Positions 24,293-37,910 are shown, numbered from the stretch's first letter. The stretch: 64,000 nt of DNA from Pisaster brevispinus (GCA_023634235.1 JAMKCF010000009.1:9672001-9736000); one strand, 5' to 3'. Notes: generated by a model from the sequence alone, not told the origin. Made by a program: numbers and translations.

Positions 24293-24455
24293 TTGCGTGG
24301 ACATAACCCGCTCCAGATTTTCGGCGATATCTCAAAAACGCTACCACCTTTTGAATTGAAATTTTCACAGATTAGTTTTATTGTATATATCTACATTTAT
24401 GTAGGATTAAAACAGTCGAACGTTTTCGAAAACCAAAGGTATACCTTGCCTTTAA
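24293..24455 (+). repeat. Dispersed repeat D, copy 1
   Basis: CTCCAGATTTTCGGCGATAT, CTCAAAAACGCTAC, AGTTTTATTGTA and AAAACAGTCGAACG recur in the same order at 61766-61929. It ends TTGCCTTTAA, the inverted form of the TTAAAGGCA terminus seen at 42718, so it is probably half of a related element. Confidence 0.7.
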
Positions 24456-24915
24456 TACACATGGGATTATCCTTAATTCGTCACACGTCAATGACACAAA
24501 CATATAGAATGCAGCTTGCAGGGGGGCGGGGTGGAGTGCATCAGTCGATCTTCTTCTGCATTGCTACAAGGGACGTTTCTGTCGGGTGCCCCATGCCGAC
24601 GATGACGAAGGATGATCTATGATATTTACAACTCGCCATTCTAACTATTTCTAATCTACGACCTTTTCCAAATCTACATATTAGGTCAAGGCTCCGGCTC
24701 ACAGCAACAACTTGAGCAGTGTACAAGGTTGGCAGATAAAATAGGCTGGTCCCTTGATTAGGCCTATGTGTAAAAAGCCCACTTCGATTTATGGTTGGCC
24801 TACTGGGGGCTAGAAAAGATGGCCGAGTTGCGTTAAAGGTTTAAATGCATAGATTGTTCGGCAGGATCTTTTCAACCAGCACATAGTTTCCTTCCACTGC
24901 GTATGCATTGCATTG

Positions 24916-25000
24916 TGTGTGTGTGTGTGGGTGTTTTGGTGTGTGTGTTTTTTTTTTTTTTGCTTTTTGTTTTGTTTTGGGTTTTTTTTTGTGTGAGGGT
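24916..25000. repeat. GT microsatellite and T-rich low-complexity tract
   Basis: A GT dinucleotide run is followed by T14, TTTTG units and T10. Open frames here on both strands are artefacts of the repeat. Confidence 0.9.
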
Positions 25001-26040
25001 GAATCTCGTGATGGATCAATCACCAATCAGGACCCGTATGTCATGTCGGGAAGCCAGTTGGGTAGCAAGTTGGGTACCCAGTTGGGTAAATGTCGGAATA
25101 CCTTAGAATCAGTGATCCATGCCTGTAGTTTTATTAGTGATAATTTTTAGCGTGCTATGAGTTAAAAACAATATATTTGTATTGTTCTTGGTAATGTCCT
25201 AAAAAGGTCTAATCTAATACTGTTATAGACCTACCTGTAATAATGCTTTTGGTCTATATTGGTGGACAATTTGAGACAATTTTTTTATAAGACGTCTTAT
25301 AGTTGTTCGGGTGTTCAACCAAGGTACAACCTTCATACTAAGCTGACTAGTGGTGAAAATTCATGGCAGTTGCATTGTCAAATAACTTCAATCACACTCA
25401 TGCAGTTTTTTACAATATTACAGCTGAAAAATTAGCATATGTTTTCTTTAATAAAACAATCTTTGCTTCAGGCAGAGTAGCTTTGTTACAGGCAGAGTAT
25501 AGCATTGTACCGTATTCTGTATCATGCGAGGTGGTTTTGCTTTTATCACTTGGATTTATTTGCCAGTAGCCGGTGATGAATTGTTATTACTCTTTGCAAG
25601 TACTAAATTGAAATTTACTCTAATCCATTGAAACTAGTGACATCTACAGATGATTTTGACCTTAGTTTGAATCGATTAGAGTGATTTTCAGTTTCAAAAC
25701 TTTAAGAGAGTATATAACACCCACAAGTAGATCCTTGCCATTTGATTGGAGGATTGCTGGTCACGCGGCATTCAGTCATTATTTCTACGTCATAAACCGT
25801 TTCGGCGTTTTGGTACTACTCGTTGTGCATTTTGTTCCGTCCTTTTCAAATATTGCACGTAGACCGTACCACACGTGTGCACGTGGTACACACTACACAG
25901 CAGTGCAAAACGCCCTCACAGTGGATGCCAGACCCGCCACAATCTTGTATATGTTGTTGGTAGTTTTTTCCTCCAAATGACAGATATCTACATAGCCCGG
26001 AGGTGTTACGTAAAACAAATGATTTTATGTTTTGCATTCT

Positions 26041-26157
26041 CGCAATTGGGAGAATTGTATTCATTCGTTGGAAGATAGAATGTTCCATTCAACTTGGCTT
26101 CACCTCGTTGAATGAACATTCCATCCTTCAACTCATGAAAATTCTCGTCATTGCACG
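26041..26157. repeat. Inverted repeat (fold-back) of about 50-base arms
   Basis: The left arm 26041-26093 and right arm 26107-26157 are imperfect complements around a 13-base loop, including GAATGTTCCATTCAAC against GTTGAATGAACATTC. It may be a small MITE; the outer limits are not clear. Confidence 0.6.
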
Positions 26158-27721
26158 CATAGACAATCATGTCTGTATTCTAAGATGTTGTGTATATCGA
26201 CTATGGTGTATACAAAGCATAAAGCGCGTTTTTTGTATGATCTCATTGGTTTTGTTTATGTTGTAAATTTTGCTCCTGTTGTAAAAGCACGTCTCAAGGC
26301 CGACCATCGTAACTTGCAAAAAACGATTCTCTTGTTGCCGACATTGTGTAATACCCTTTCCCTTACACTTTCAATATGACTTCCATATGTGCCAACCATC
26401 CCTAGCTCCATGTACACCAAAGTGCACACCCAGCAGGACCTCTGAATCAAGTTCAATCTACGAGCCCAAGCTGCACAGTCAAGGCCTGTCGGCATCCGAT
26501 CCCCTTATGTTATACCCCCACCAAGCCAGTCCTCCCTAATTGCCTGTTTGCTCAAAAACTCCCATTCACCAAAAACACCAGATTGTTTGAGCGATGTTGC
26601 TTTTCAACGCTCTCCTTTCCCTGTCTTGACGGGGTTAGCTCCGACACCAGGTGAGGCAGTCACCCTGTGTCCCCCCTGCACTCTCAGGTGGTCGTTCGTT
26701 CACCGGCTTGCTGATCAAGTTGACATATCTCTTTCCGTCTTGGCGATGACAGAAGCCTCAGATAGAGCGCTGATGATAGTGGGGAGCCATACAAAGTAAC
26801 AGCCGATATGCATGAGAGTGTTTCGTGCAAATCTGGAAGTTTTCTGTTCCTCGCTTGAACTGAGACTTTTCTCTTTATGATAGAAAAGTTCATCCCCAAA
26901 TACTTTTGTAATGACTGGCGTTTTGGGTATAACCCCTATATAAGTCATAATATGCCATGAGGATGCACCTTTGAAGGTAATGCCCAAGACAATGGTTAAC
27001 TATGAAAACTAAAACGGAAAATGTGATCTATTACATATTCATAGTCACTTCCGCATCAAAGGCTAAATGACATACAATACAGACTCTTAATACTCAATTA
27101 TCAATAGGTTTTCTACTGTTATTTAGGCCCATGCAATTTTCTCTGTAGGCTGGGTTTTCCTTTTGCACCACACGTCGTGTTGGGGATGTTTTGTGCAATA
27201 AACGCAATAAATGAAACTGAGCAAACTAAACTATAAAAATTACAATCCTAACCGAATGTTTCACAACACAAAGCCACATCATCGAAGTAATAAACATTGC
27301 ATGTGCAGTTTGACATTTCGGAAGCACATCTCCACCACTCTGACTCTTTTCGGTGTCTGGAGTCAACAAATTGTAACTATGTTTTACTCGTTTGCGCTTC
27401 TCACAATATATTAAGTTTATCTATTGTTTGCCTACAGGGCGCCCTCAATGCGCCGTGCTCGGAACGGATTGTTTCAAGACGGGGAAGAACGATCTCCCGA
27501 CTCAGTTGAATTGAAAAACAGTTTGGATTTGTAAAAAGATTAATGTTCCGTCACGTCAACTGGAAATCATCAGCTCTCATCACGGCTGGAAATTCCATGC
27601 TTGACAATTTAAAGCGAAACTCCGTTCAAAAAAATTCAAAAATCGCAGTATCTAAAGTATTTGTAAGACTGTTACATTGCTATGGAGGTAGAAATCATCT
27701 CAAGTATTTTTCTAAAAACTC

Positions 27722-27940
27722 AAGGGTCAAAATGGACCCAGTTCCGGCTCCAGCTGGCCTGGGCAGTTCCTGGGGCATTGTGGCCCGAAATCTGTGTCAA
27801 AATTACCCCAAAATGGGTCAAACTGACGCAGAATCAGAGCTAAAATGCCATATTTAAACCAGTTTCCGGGTCAGCCTGGCCCTGAAATGGGTCACGTCCC
27901 CTGGGACCCGCGACCCGGGTCAATTCTGACAAAGGGTCTA
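27722..27940. repeat. GGGTCA/TGACCC-rich dispersed repeat, copy 2
   Basis: It shares the TGTGTCAAAATTACCC and ATGGGTCAAACTGACGCAGA text with the inverted copy in 9865-10330, and again shows repeated GGGTCA and GGACCC words. A 104-codon open frame from 27543 runs into it and is not considered a gene. Confidence 0.6.
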
Positions 27941-29787
27941 TAAGTCAATCCTGTGGGACGAGCAGACATTATTACTCCAATAACGCAGATATATTATGAT
28001 TATGCGACATGTTTACGATTGGAACCATTATCCCCCCTTCAAGTCTACACAGACTGGAGTGGAACCTTACCCTATTTTATGCGATGGGGACTAGAACCCT
28101 GTACAGGAAACACCGTACCAAAAATGAAAGTGTGGTGCACCAGCTACAACTAAAGCCCCGTCCTAAAAGATGGGCCCTGCCGAAATGAGTGAGACCCACG
28201 TCATGATGAGACCATCATTGACCCGATGTATGGCAACACTACGCAGTGATCAGAGTGGGCAGTTTGAATGGATTTGATGCAGATTCCACGAGGAGAACTT
28301 CTCCTTTAAACATAGCAACGTCACTCGACCGTTGCTGCTTTAATTACCGGGAATGACAAATGGCTTGCGGTCACATCAACGTGACATCTTGTCATGTTGG
28401 GGTGGATAAAAAGCACTTGACCACGACATGTTGCACATCAGACCCCACGTTGGAAGGCGTGGGCTTTTACCTGTCATCCGGCCGGCCCCGTGTCTCCGCG
28501 GTTTGCTTTGACACCATCACCAATGTTTATTGGCTTTCGGTTGGTATCTACAAACCCTTGTACTTGGATGTGATTAAAATGTAATTAGCTGTGACGAGCG
28601 TGTTTAGGGTCGGAAGATGGGATCTCTCACCAAGTGGTAACATCCTTTTCCTTTAGTGCACTTCTCTTCATATTGGGTTCGGTTTTGGGGGAGGGGGCGG
28701 GGCGGGGAGAGAATGATGTTAGCGACTTGGGGGTAACAACATCCAGAGAAAAAGGCTTCTGCCTTCTGATGGAGAGTCTATAAAAACGTTTTCGTTGTTG
28801 GTTGCCGTGCAAACACAAGCTACGTGTGAGCCCATTTTAATGACTGAGGACAGACTCCCGTGAATAAATTTGACCTTTGAGAACCGACACCAAAAAGGAC
28901 GCAACAACAAATTAGACAATAAAGTACTAGTTATAAGTCACATCAAAATACTTTGGTCGATTAAGAGAGGGCGCTCTCCTCCACTGTCAATGTCTAAACC
29001 GCACGATTACGTAAACCATAGCGTTTAATGATAAACCCTCAGCCAAGTGAGTCCGGAACACTGTCATCCCTCACAAACATGGGTGCATTTGGTGAAACAC
29101 CCCCCCCCCCCTCCTATTGTGTCTTCATTGTGTTCTGGAAATCTCAGAAATTCTTCAGAGGATTATTTTTTTTTGGGGGGGGTACTTTTGTATACAAGAG
29201 GAAAAGAGTGTGTAAAAGTATGGGAACATTTGGGGGCACCCTCTGCAACATATCGGGCATGTGTTCAGGTAGGCTACATTCTTGTTCCACAGATTTTCTT
29301 CAAGATGTTGAGTGGAATTCGATTCGTTGAATGAATCATCCTACAACGACTACAAACACCAACTGATTTGTGACTAGAACCGTTGTTTTATTTCCCCAAC
29401 TCGTTTATGGAGTTGATTGAACTATTTCTCCCCGTTATACACTGGTACATTTTTTCAAAATTCAATTGGTAGTTGAAAGTACAAATTGGCCTACATTACT
29501 TTCTTCCTAATGTGTTCAAAATATATATGCGTTTTGTTTCCGAATGAGGGGTCATTTTTAGACCCACGTATACGATCCGTGCACGGAGCACGTACGTTCC
29601 CCCATCTAACTACGTGTCAAAGCTCTGAGGTTCGAAGAGTTGGGTTATTAGCACCCAGACGTGTCAATAGCGTAATCAGCAACGCCATTCCACTCTGTTT
29701 AATGGCCGTGTAATTGTCAGCTACATGGCATTTACGAGCCTCAAATGGCATCTTTCAAGGGGGTTTTCACTTCCAAGTGATGACCGT

Positions 29788-29818
29788 ACTCTCTCTCTCT
29801 CGCTCTCTCTCTCTCTGC
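29788..29818. repeat. CT microsatellite
   Basis: About 15 CT units with one CG interruption. Confidence 0.9.
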
Positions 29819-30384
29819 TGGCATTTGGTAAATATTTATGATTAAAGACGCGGGTGGACTTTGGGTGAATATCAGGGGTGCAACTGAAGTGCTCTGTCGG
29901 ATTGTTTGCCTGGCGTACTGGTTTATCGTGCCGATAACATAGCTCTGACTGAAAAAAATGTCAGCTTCGATAAATTTCTTGTACAATCTGATATTGTTTC
30001 TCACGTCTTCAGGGAAAGAGCAATAGGTACAGCAATGTGCATTGAAGATTTTTTCGACTGCATTTTCATCACATGTTTTACTGAGCTGTTTTGTTCGGAT
30101 TTTTTAAGGGAATGTTGTTGTTGTTGTTGTTGGGGTTTTTTTTGGTTTTTTTCTTTATTAAAAGTAAAAGGTTCAAACAACTTTTGTGGAGTTTCATTGT
30201 TTATCTTTCGTTGGTTTTCACAAAATCTGATTGTGACGGTCCTTTACACTAGGCCTATGCTATCCTATACCATCAATTGATTCGTTCCTTTGTTATATAG
30301 TGGTCGGTAGTGCGCCACAATATCATCGACTTACCAATGTCAATCCAGGTGACGATACCAACACAAACAAGCAGAATGTATAGA

Positions 30385-30705
30385 CCACATAACCTTTGTT
30401 TTCAAAATGGGTGACCTTTTACATTCCAGGGCCTTCCTGGCAGGCAAGATACCACATTGACCATTATGGTAAATGTTACATTTTGTGTCATACGGCTTCC
30501 ACGTAATATCAGGTGTTACTCAAAGTAACAGCCGACCAGTTTTCAGATGTGCCCCCCCCCCCTCCTCTTTCATATAAAAAGTCAGACAGTGCAATCTCCA
30601 TAAACTAATCAGATTAAATGTTTTCTTCCATTTTACAAATCGTGCCTGCAGGAAGTCCAGCCACTTTTGCTATTTTGTAAACACGTGATGTCGCAGGTCA
30701 CATGG
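30385..30705 (-). mobile_element. MITE family B, copy 3 (inverted)
   Basis: Read on the minus strand it begins CCATGTGACCTGCGACATCA and ends near GGTTATGTGG, with the shared CAAAAGTGGCTGGACTTCC and ACACAAAATGTAAC segments. A C11 run (30552-30562) interrupts it. Non-coding. Confidence 0.65.
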
Positions 30706-32730
30706 TCTATAAGTCAGTTTATCATTGGTTTTGTCGAAGAGTAAAATGTATCAATTTAAAAAGCGTACTGTGAAGATCTCATCTAATAGATTAACAGACC
30801 CTTCCCATATGTAAATTGTGCATGTGCACTATTCTAGTAAGCAAAATTCGGCAAACTCGTTCCTTTTGTATGGGACTGGTGATGGTGGCGCATCTAGGCG
30901 TTTGTGCCTTGCCAACCAACATTGTCTGTACGCATGCGTGCATGTTTATCATTATAATTTCATGGGAAAGGGAATTACGCAGCCTTGGTAAGCAGAGGAA
31001 AGAACGGCGAGTACAATTCGCAAAACGTTGAGTGTTTTGTCCGGGTCGCATGCATGTGCGAGTAATGTTCCTGCTAAGAACTTTATAATAAAGTTTCCAG
31101 ACTGAAAATATATAAAAAGTCAGTTCGTTTTTCAAAGATTACTAAATGTTGTACTTTGTATCGACACTTTCTGATCGAAAAAGATCGTTAAATTTTATAG
31201 TCATATAATTTCTGCATGTGACAGTAATTTGTACAGGATTTAGATGTTGAAAAAAAAGTACAAAGGAATCCTGTTGTGAATAACAGGGGGCCTCGGAAGG
31301 CCCTACTTTATCTCCAGGTACCATGCGTCACTCCATGCATTTGTACTTTATTGATGTCCGCGTAAACCTCGAAACCTTTCACGCTAGACCTATAACTTAC
31401 TTGAACAAAAACTGATGTATAACCATTTTCATTTCTACATTTCTTTCCCTTAATCTTAGGCCATTCATTTTTACTATAGGCGTACAGTTGTATTTCTTGT
31501 GAGACAATTTGTATCAAACATTCTTAATGGAAGGGTGAAATAATGGTAGCGACTCTGTCAAATTCTACATTGTGGGAAAACTGTAAACATGTTGCTAAGA
31601 CGTCCCTATGACGACAATGATGGCGAGACTTCCCGCGTATTATGACATTTTTCATCGCCTAATAGTACATGGAAAACCCATTGTATGACCACGGTATGAA
31701 TTGAGATCAAGGCTTCTCAAGCTTGTCTCTCTGAGGATGATCGAAATACAAGATGTCGGGAGTTGAAGTGATAACGACGTCATCAGGTAGAGCGTTTTAA
31801 AGGGGGCGGGTACTGCATTGGTTTGAGGGGGTCATTTCGCAGGAAGCATGAAACGGAAGTGGTATTACCGGTTAATTTGTAAAAACAAAAACAAACAAAA
31901 AACAAGTTAAAACAGAATACAACGGTTGTCGTTTCGTCGATTGCTTTGAATATTATGCAAATGTACAAGATACACCCTCGGGATAGGCAAAGGTTTGCAT
32001 TCTGAAATACACTTCCGAATAAGGAACTGTATTCAATTTACCAACTTCATACAGTGTGCGATCTTTAAAGACTTTACAATACGCCTAGTAGTATGGACGT
32101 AAACTCGATTTTTCGCGCTTTTCGCACTTACTTTTGTCAAATGCAAAGCCACGTGGATCAAACAAATTGTTTTTACACCACTTGCCTGCTCAGAGGGCCA
32201 AAACGTGACCCCAAGTACATGGTATTTCCTGATTTGAAAACAGTCTGTTCGTGCGAACCTGCATGTGTTTTTCGGAACTTTTCAGAAATTCAGAACTTGG
32301 TTCAAACTCCAATGAGCAAAGCTGATTGAGGTGATCCGTTGTTAAATTTGAAACAGATGAATTGAAAGACTTCAAAAGAAAGTGTCGTGTACACATGGAT
32401 GATGACAGTATAATTAGCCTATGATTGATTCTGGGAACTCAAATCCATTAAATTCGCTAGCTTTCAATAAACTCAATTCAAGTAAAAACTGTAAGATAAA
32501 AGTTCATCACTTTTCTGTGCTTGAAAATTTTCCTGCACTCAGCATTTCTCACGTGACTAATGCTATCGATAAATTGTGCGACCTCACTCTGTGTTATTTG
32601 CTCCATAGTTATTATGGGGGACCATAAATTGAGAGAAGTAAAACTGACTGAGGGAACGTAGATATAGCTTAGCCCATCGTGTGTCCAATCTCCCGAATTC
32701 CCATAGGAGTCTATCAATCTTTTGTAATGT

Positions 32731-32757
32731 CATACAGACATACAGACATACAGACAT
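32731..32757. repeat. 8-base tandem repeat (CATACAGA)
   Basis: Three successive CATACAGA units. Confidence 0.85.
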
Positions 32758-34867
32758 TTTTCTTCTAACAGAGGGGTGGGGTGAGGTGGGGTGGGGGGGG
32801 GCACACACACAAGGATTTGTCAAATCATACCCCGTGCATTCAGTTTTTCTGAGAACTTACCTTGACCATCCCACATCAACGATTTATGCTTCGGTCGTAA
32901 CCCCCAATGAATCTTCATTATTCAATTTCATTGACATGGAAGGCTAAGACCATAGTCCAAGTTTGGCTCACACAAAAAACAACGTTTCCCACCTTATCGG
33001 GGAGTGGTGCTTTCATGGAATGCAGACAAAATCGTTAAATTTCTTGCCCGTGTAAATTCTATTTTATTTTATTTTGTGTGTGCGCGGGACCAAGATGACT
33101 GCGCCATGTGATAGATCCATTCTGTGACTTCCCTCAGCCGTGATGTGTTAATTTCAAGATAAGTTTTGCTTATAAAAAAAATAAACGATATGTCTATCAA
33201 AAAGGTGTTTTTTCTCGAAAAAATGTAATTAGAAATAAAGTACCTCCCCCCCCCCTCTATCTTACATGTACTCGTGTAATTCTCGACAGGTATGGCTACT
33301 AAAAAATAACCACTTGAAATTCGACATTTCCTAGGCCCTTTAGGTCAACTTCAATGACATCTACGAAATCAACAGAGGCCCCTGCTTGCAGAACCAGATG
33401 ATTACAACATGGTGTGCTGCACACCGAGTCTGCGACCATACCCCCATGGATCAATCAACCATATTGTTTTTTACCGGAGAGTATTTATGTAACGGGTATT
33501 TTAGTTTCAGATTTTCATCTGGGCGCGGTTGGAAACGGGGACTTCAAAAGATTCCAACCGTGAGATTTTTTTTCGTAATTACTGCTGCGGTTCGGCTCGC
33601 AGCTGGGACGCCATCTGTGGCGTTCTGATGGACATGTGCTTACATTTGTTGGGCAGATTTTGTATTTCTCTACAACGATTATGCCAACTTTAAATCAACG
33701 TTGTGGATTTCTTTAGAGGTGGAGACAGACGCGCAAACAAAATTCCACAAATATCCCGCGCAGTGCTATTAACCCAAGAAGAAGTCATGAATTAGAGCTA
33801 AACGTATGACGGCAAATCTATAAAATAATCTTGATGTCGGTTTAGGGGGCTGTTAAAGTAACAGGACGCCCCCACCGTTTAAAACGGTTCAGGCTCAACT
33901 CATTTTAGTCATTTCACTTCAGTGTAGGAAAGGTTGTCATATCCTGAAAGCTTTGTTACGTTACGTTTGTCCGCTGGACCCTTAGGGTCCCGTGGTTTGT
34001 CATCGCATGGCTATGTAACACTTCAACTGTTTGGTTTTACCATTAGAAAAGTACACAGTGATTGCTATCTCGAGCTCTTGCGCAGTACGGTGACTGGCAG
34101 ATAGATTAGCGAGTGGGACGGCAAGACAAATCGACGTGTAGCCAATCACAGTCCGCGTACTATACGGCCACTTTCTATTGGGAGGCGGGGACGTACGTGA
34201 GTTACTGGAGACGTCATTATGGCTTCATGGCTAGCCAGGTAAGTTTGTACAGGTACAAGTTTGGAACGCACGAGGGTCACATTTGTCGCCAGTGACTTTA
34301 ACTGAAGCTTCCGCCTGTATTCGGCATCTATATAGACACAGTGAGGAGTCGTTTGGGTGGAGAATCCAAAAAAAGGGCAGAGGATCGCTTCCGCACTTCT
34401 CAGTGGGTGTAAACCAACATGTTTCAACAGCTTCCAAATCGGGTGCATTGCGCGGCGGGGTTCAACATTAAACCAACCACGGCGTGAGACTGAAGGAAGT
34501 TAAGTTGTTGGCTCACCCTCTGCTAGCCACCACAACACACCCTGGGTTGGAATTACTGGACAAGTTCAATAAAAAAGTACTTTGTTTCTCTGACGAATCT
34601 AAGCTGACACGCAAACCATGTGTCGTTTTGTTCAACGCGGATATGCGTGTCGTCCCTTGAACCACCAGCAGTTTGACTCGCAGAGTCTCGCTTGTACAGC
34701 CTTGGTGTAACTCGCCGAAGTTACACCTTGCACACACATGGAGATTGCAAACCGGTCGCTACAAAGTGATATCATTAGTAGGACCGAGCGGACTTCAAAG
34801 CGAGTCAGTTTGCCGGGAAGACGTTGATTGGCATAGTGCAAGATCTCCGCTCGACAAACGCTCCGGC

Positions 34868-34875
34868 TATAAATA
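34868..34875 (+). promoter_or_regulatory. bmp2/4: TATA box of bmp2/4 (inferred)
   Basis: TATAAATA lies in a GC-richer, repeat-poor stretch, 33 bases upstream of a TCAC initiator-like sequence at 34899-34902. The leader exon that follows ends in a strong donor, which supports this as the core promoter of bmp2/4, about 12 kb downstream of the univin stop. No transcript evidence is available here. Confidence 0.5.
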
Positions 34876-34900
34876 AGATGTCTTGTGCACATACAGCCTC

Positions 34901-35207
34901 ACACCTGCGTCTCTGCTTATAGCGTTTTTACACACGCCGGTAGAGCTGTGGATGGTGAAACATTATATGGAAATATCTATCAGGTAGATGGTGCAGCTGT
35001 CTTTGTGTAACAGGAGTTAACTTGGGAGATTACTGCAATAGCCCTCTTTGATTGCAAGTGACTGGGCACACCGTCTTCAAAGCGGGTGACTGCACTGAAT
35101 CATCGTCCCCTCTTCAAGGCATCCAGTACCAGTCTGGCCCGCCGGACCTCTTTGGATAATAACCCTGTTGTCGTGACCTGCGTTGGGCACGGCTGTGCCG
35201 TCAAAGT
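34901..35207 (+). other. bmp2/4: bmp2/4 non-coding leader exon (inferred)
   Basis: From the inferred start at 34901 the sequence runs repeat-poor to a donor AGT|GTAAGTATAG at 35207/35208, close to the consensus. No long frame is present. Vertebrate BMP2 and BMP4 also have a non-coding first exon before two coding exons, so the layout fits the family. Two short upstream frames abut inside it: 34952-34987 (11 codons plus stop) and 34988-35020 (10 codons plus stop). The 5' end is uncertain; the donor is the stronger part of the call. Confidence 0.5.
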
Positions 35208-36449
35208 GTAAGTATAGAAATAATTTATGAACTCAACTACTCTCAACTTTAAAATTGTTGCTTTTGATAACTGCTTTCAAGAATGCCATGCCCCCACCTT
35301 CGGTTTTAATCTTATGTGAAGCCAGTGTGGCAATAATTATGTGAATCCTATAACTTTGTAAATTTAAAAATGGTTCTTCTTGGTGAAACAGTCTTCAATT
35401 TCTAAATAAACGGCGATTGATTTATTTATATAGTCAAACAGATTCTAATCCGCGGGTTTCCACCAACAACAACAGAGGACAACTGACTGGTTGCTTTTAA
35501 ACAATAGCGTTTCTTACGTATCGGGTGGTTTTATCTGTCAAAGACCAACAATCACCAAACTGTGCCCACAGGCTTACTCAGATCATGTCATAACAGATGA
35601 TTTAACCTTGCAACACTTGCCCGATGTCCTCACGGTTTAGATGGGTAGACTTATGGTGACAATGGGACCTATCCAAATTCCTTAGGTCAACTTGGCCAAC
35701 CCCAAATGACACAAGCCATTTCTGTTAGATCATTTCCTCTAAGACAGATGTGCTTCTCTTCACGACACTCATTTCCACTTGCTCTGCCCATGAAATCAAA
35801 GCCCCACATATTAAAGTCGTGGTCTGGAGAGCCGCAACAGTCAAAATTGAGAAACATGACTTTCTAATCTCATTTTTATTTTTATTTTTTAATGTGCGTG
35901 TAAAGTAACTACTGCTGGTGCACGTTTTTGGGGAAATTTATATTTAATTACAATTAACAGCTCCCCATGACTACGAAAACTTATCGAATCTTCGCAAAAA
36001 ATCGCAAGGTATTCTTCAGATATATTTTGAAGAAAAACAAAACTATCCGATGGAATGTTACAAAAACCACCAATGAGCGATTATTGTATTACTATACTAT
36101 GGTTATTTTTGTTGTCCCATGCTCTATTGTCCCTGATACCTTATGCCACGCGTTAAAAAAAATTGCCGCACTGCCCCACGCTTCAATTGCTTTGAAGATC
36201 AAACTCCAGTGTCATTAGTTGAATCTTAATCGTATTTTTTATTTCAAGCATGCCCAAGACGTGGCCATCATGACAGACTGTGATCATACACTCCTTGACT
36301 CACACTGGGGTCACGTTAGTCAGTATGAGTTATTGTGATGATTATACGGTTGTACCTAGCGCTGCATATCCCAAATACCACTGGGTTACAACTCATTTGT
36401 TCAGAATTACCAAAGCTTAAAATAAACACTCATCTTGTACTTGTGCACC

Positions 36450-37090
36450 ATGACGAGAGAAGACGTACCCACCGGCCGTTTCGTCTTACCTGAGCTGTTT
36501 AATGGGCCTACAGGTAGACCGCGGGAGTTCCATATTTGATGATTTGATACCTATTAGAGCGATTGAAATAGCCGGGGTTTCATGTCGACCGTAGACAGAG
36601 CGAGTCATCGGCGAATAGGTCGCGGTAAATCATTCCGCGTCCAAGGCAGCGTTCTGCGCCACCACCTGGCTCAAAACAAGAAACAAGCCGCCGCAAGCTT
36701 TCTCGGCCTTAAAACCAGCTCTTTATCATGTTTCTGGTGAACACGGGTACCCGAGTTCATGGAAGGTTTTCCCCGGGCCGGGAGTTATCCCCCGAAAAAA
36801 ACGAGAGCTGCGGTTCCACTTTCGGCACACACGGCCAGAGGAATTGCCGCTGCAGACTTTAATTGGTAACATAAGTCCCGCAGGTAATGGGTTGACATTT
36901 CATTTTCCCTTTCATTGCGTTCTCAATCAACGGTGGCCCCAGCACTTGGTTTTGAAAGGAACCAAACGCTGTTAACGACAGGTTGGGGAAGTCTATAAGA
37001 ATGTCTTGTGTACATTGCCGACGCGTCTCCCGGGAAATCCGCCGAGATCGCTAGATTGTGAAAATACAACTATTTAGTTGACGGACCGTA
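36450..37090 (+). promoter_or_regulatory. bmp2/4: Candidate enhancer in bmp2/4 leader intron
   Basis: About 640 bases are clearly GC-richer than their surroundings and free of repeats and simple sequence. They carry a CACCTG E-box near 36662, a TTTAATTGG core near 36858 and several CGG/CCG-rich words. No frame of any length is open. Position 1.2-1.9 kb inside the intron fits a cis-regulatory module; this is inference from composition. Confidence 0.35.
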
Positions 37091-37714
37091 GGCCTGTTGT
37101 AACAACCCATTGATGGTAGCCGTTTAACAACAGATCATTGGAATACCACAGTCGTGACAGACACAGACAGCGAATGCAACATTTAGTTGACGCAAAATTA
37201 TATGAATTACAATTTCAAATGCAACTTTAATGTGTCAACTTTCCCTATCTTTACTCACATAGAAGAAGAAAAAACGCACTAGGCCCTATTTATATCGGAC
37301 CTTACTTAGCAACCATTCTGCCAATGTAAAATACAGATCTTTGACCCAAGCTACCGGTTCTGACTTGATGACACCATGATTAAACTACTTGATCAATAAT
37401 TGAGGTTGTTTTTTCTCCCAGATTTGAGTGTCTTTCCTTGGGAAAGTTTTGGCTAATACCCTAACCATTTATTGGCACAAATCCATATTTTGTATATATT
37501 TTTTCAAGAGTTATAAAACGAAGGACCTTGTGATAATGGGAGGTGACTCAACTTGTTAAATCCACAGTATCCAGTGAGTGCCTGACCCTGTTGTGAACTG
37601 TACCGCGTGTGTGTGTGTGTAGGCGTATTGACCAGTAACGGTATCTCAAAGGGAAGGTGCATCGATTGTTTAGGGGTAACTGAATTCTCATCTTCTAGTT
37701 TTCATTGGTTACCA

Positions 37715-37910
37715 GGGGCCCAATTTCATAGAGCTGCTTAAGCACAAAAAGTAGCTAAGCGTAACAAAAATGATGCTTACTAGAATAAGGTTACCAGCTA
37801 AACTACAATGTCACATGTACAATTTGTGACTGGTAGGCTAGGTCCATTCTGCTCATTTCTGCTTAGCAGACAATTTTTAAGCAATATTTTCTGCTCTATG
37901 AAATTGGACC
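37715..37910 (+). mobile_element. bmp2/4: MITE family A, copy 2 (in bmp2/4 intron)
   Basis: This is a better preserved copy of the 494-674 element. The ends CCCAATTTCATAGAGCTGC and, on the other strand, GTCCAATTTCATAGAGCAG are inverted repeats of about 20 bases. It lies in the long leader intron and is non-coding. Confidence 0.75.

Larger units (their letters stand above)
24456..34867. other. Spacer between univin and bmp2/4
   Basis: No coding exon is recognised. Contents are repeat D, microsatellites, the fold-back at 26041, the GGGTCA repeat at 27722, MITE B at 30385 and poly-C runs (29100-29111, 30552-30562, 33246-33255). About 28300-28600 and 33800-34860 are repeat-poor and GC-richer; the latter is the upstream region of bmp2/4. 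Confidence 0.6.

Noticed and set aside
29906..30280. 124-codon plus-strand frame
   Set aside because: It has a run of cysteines from a GTT microsatellite (30115-30130) and no family features.
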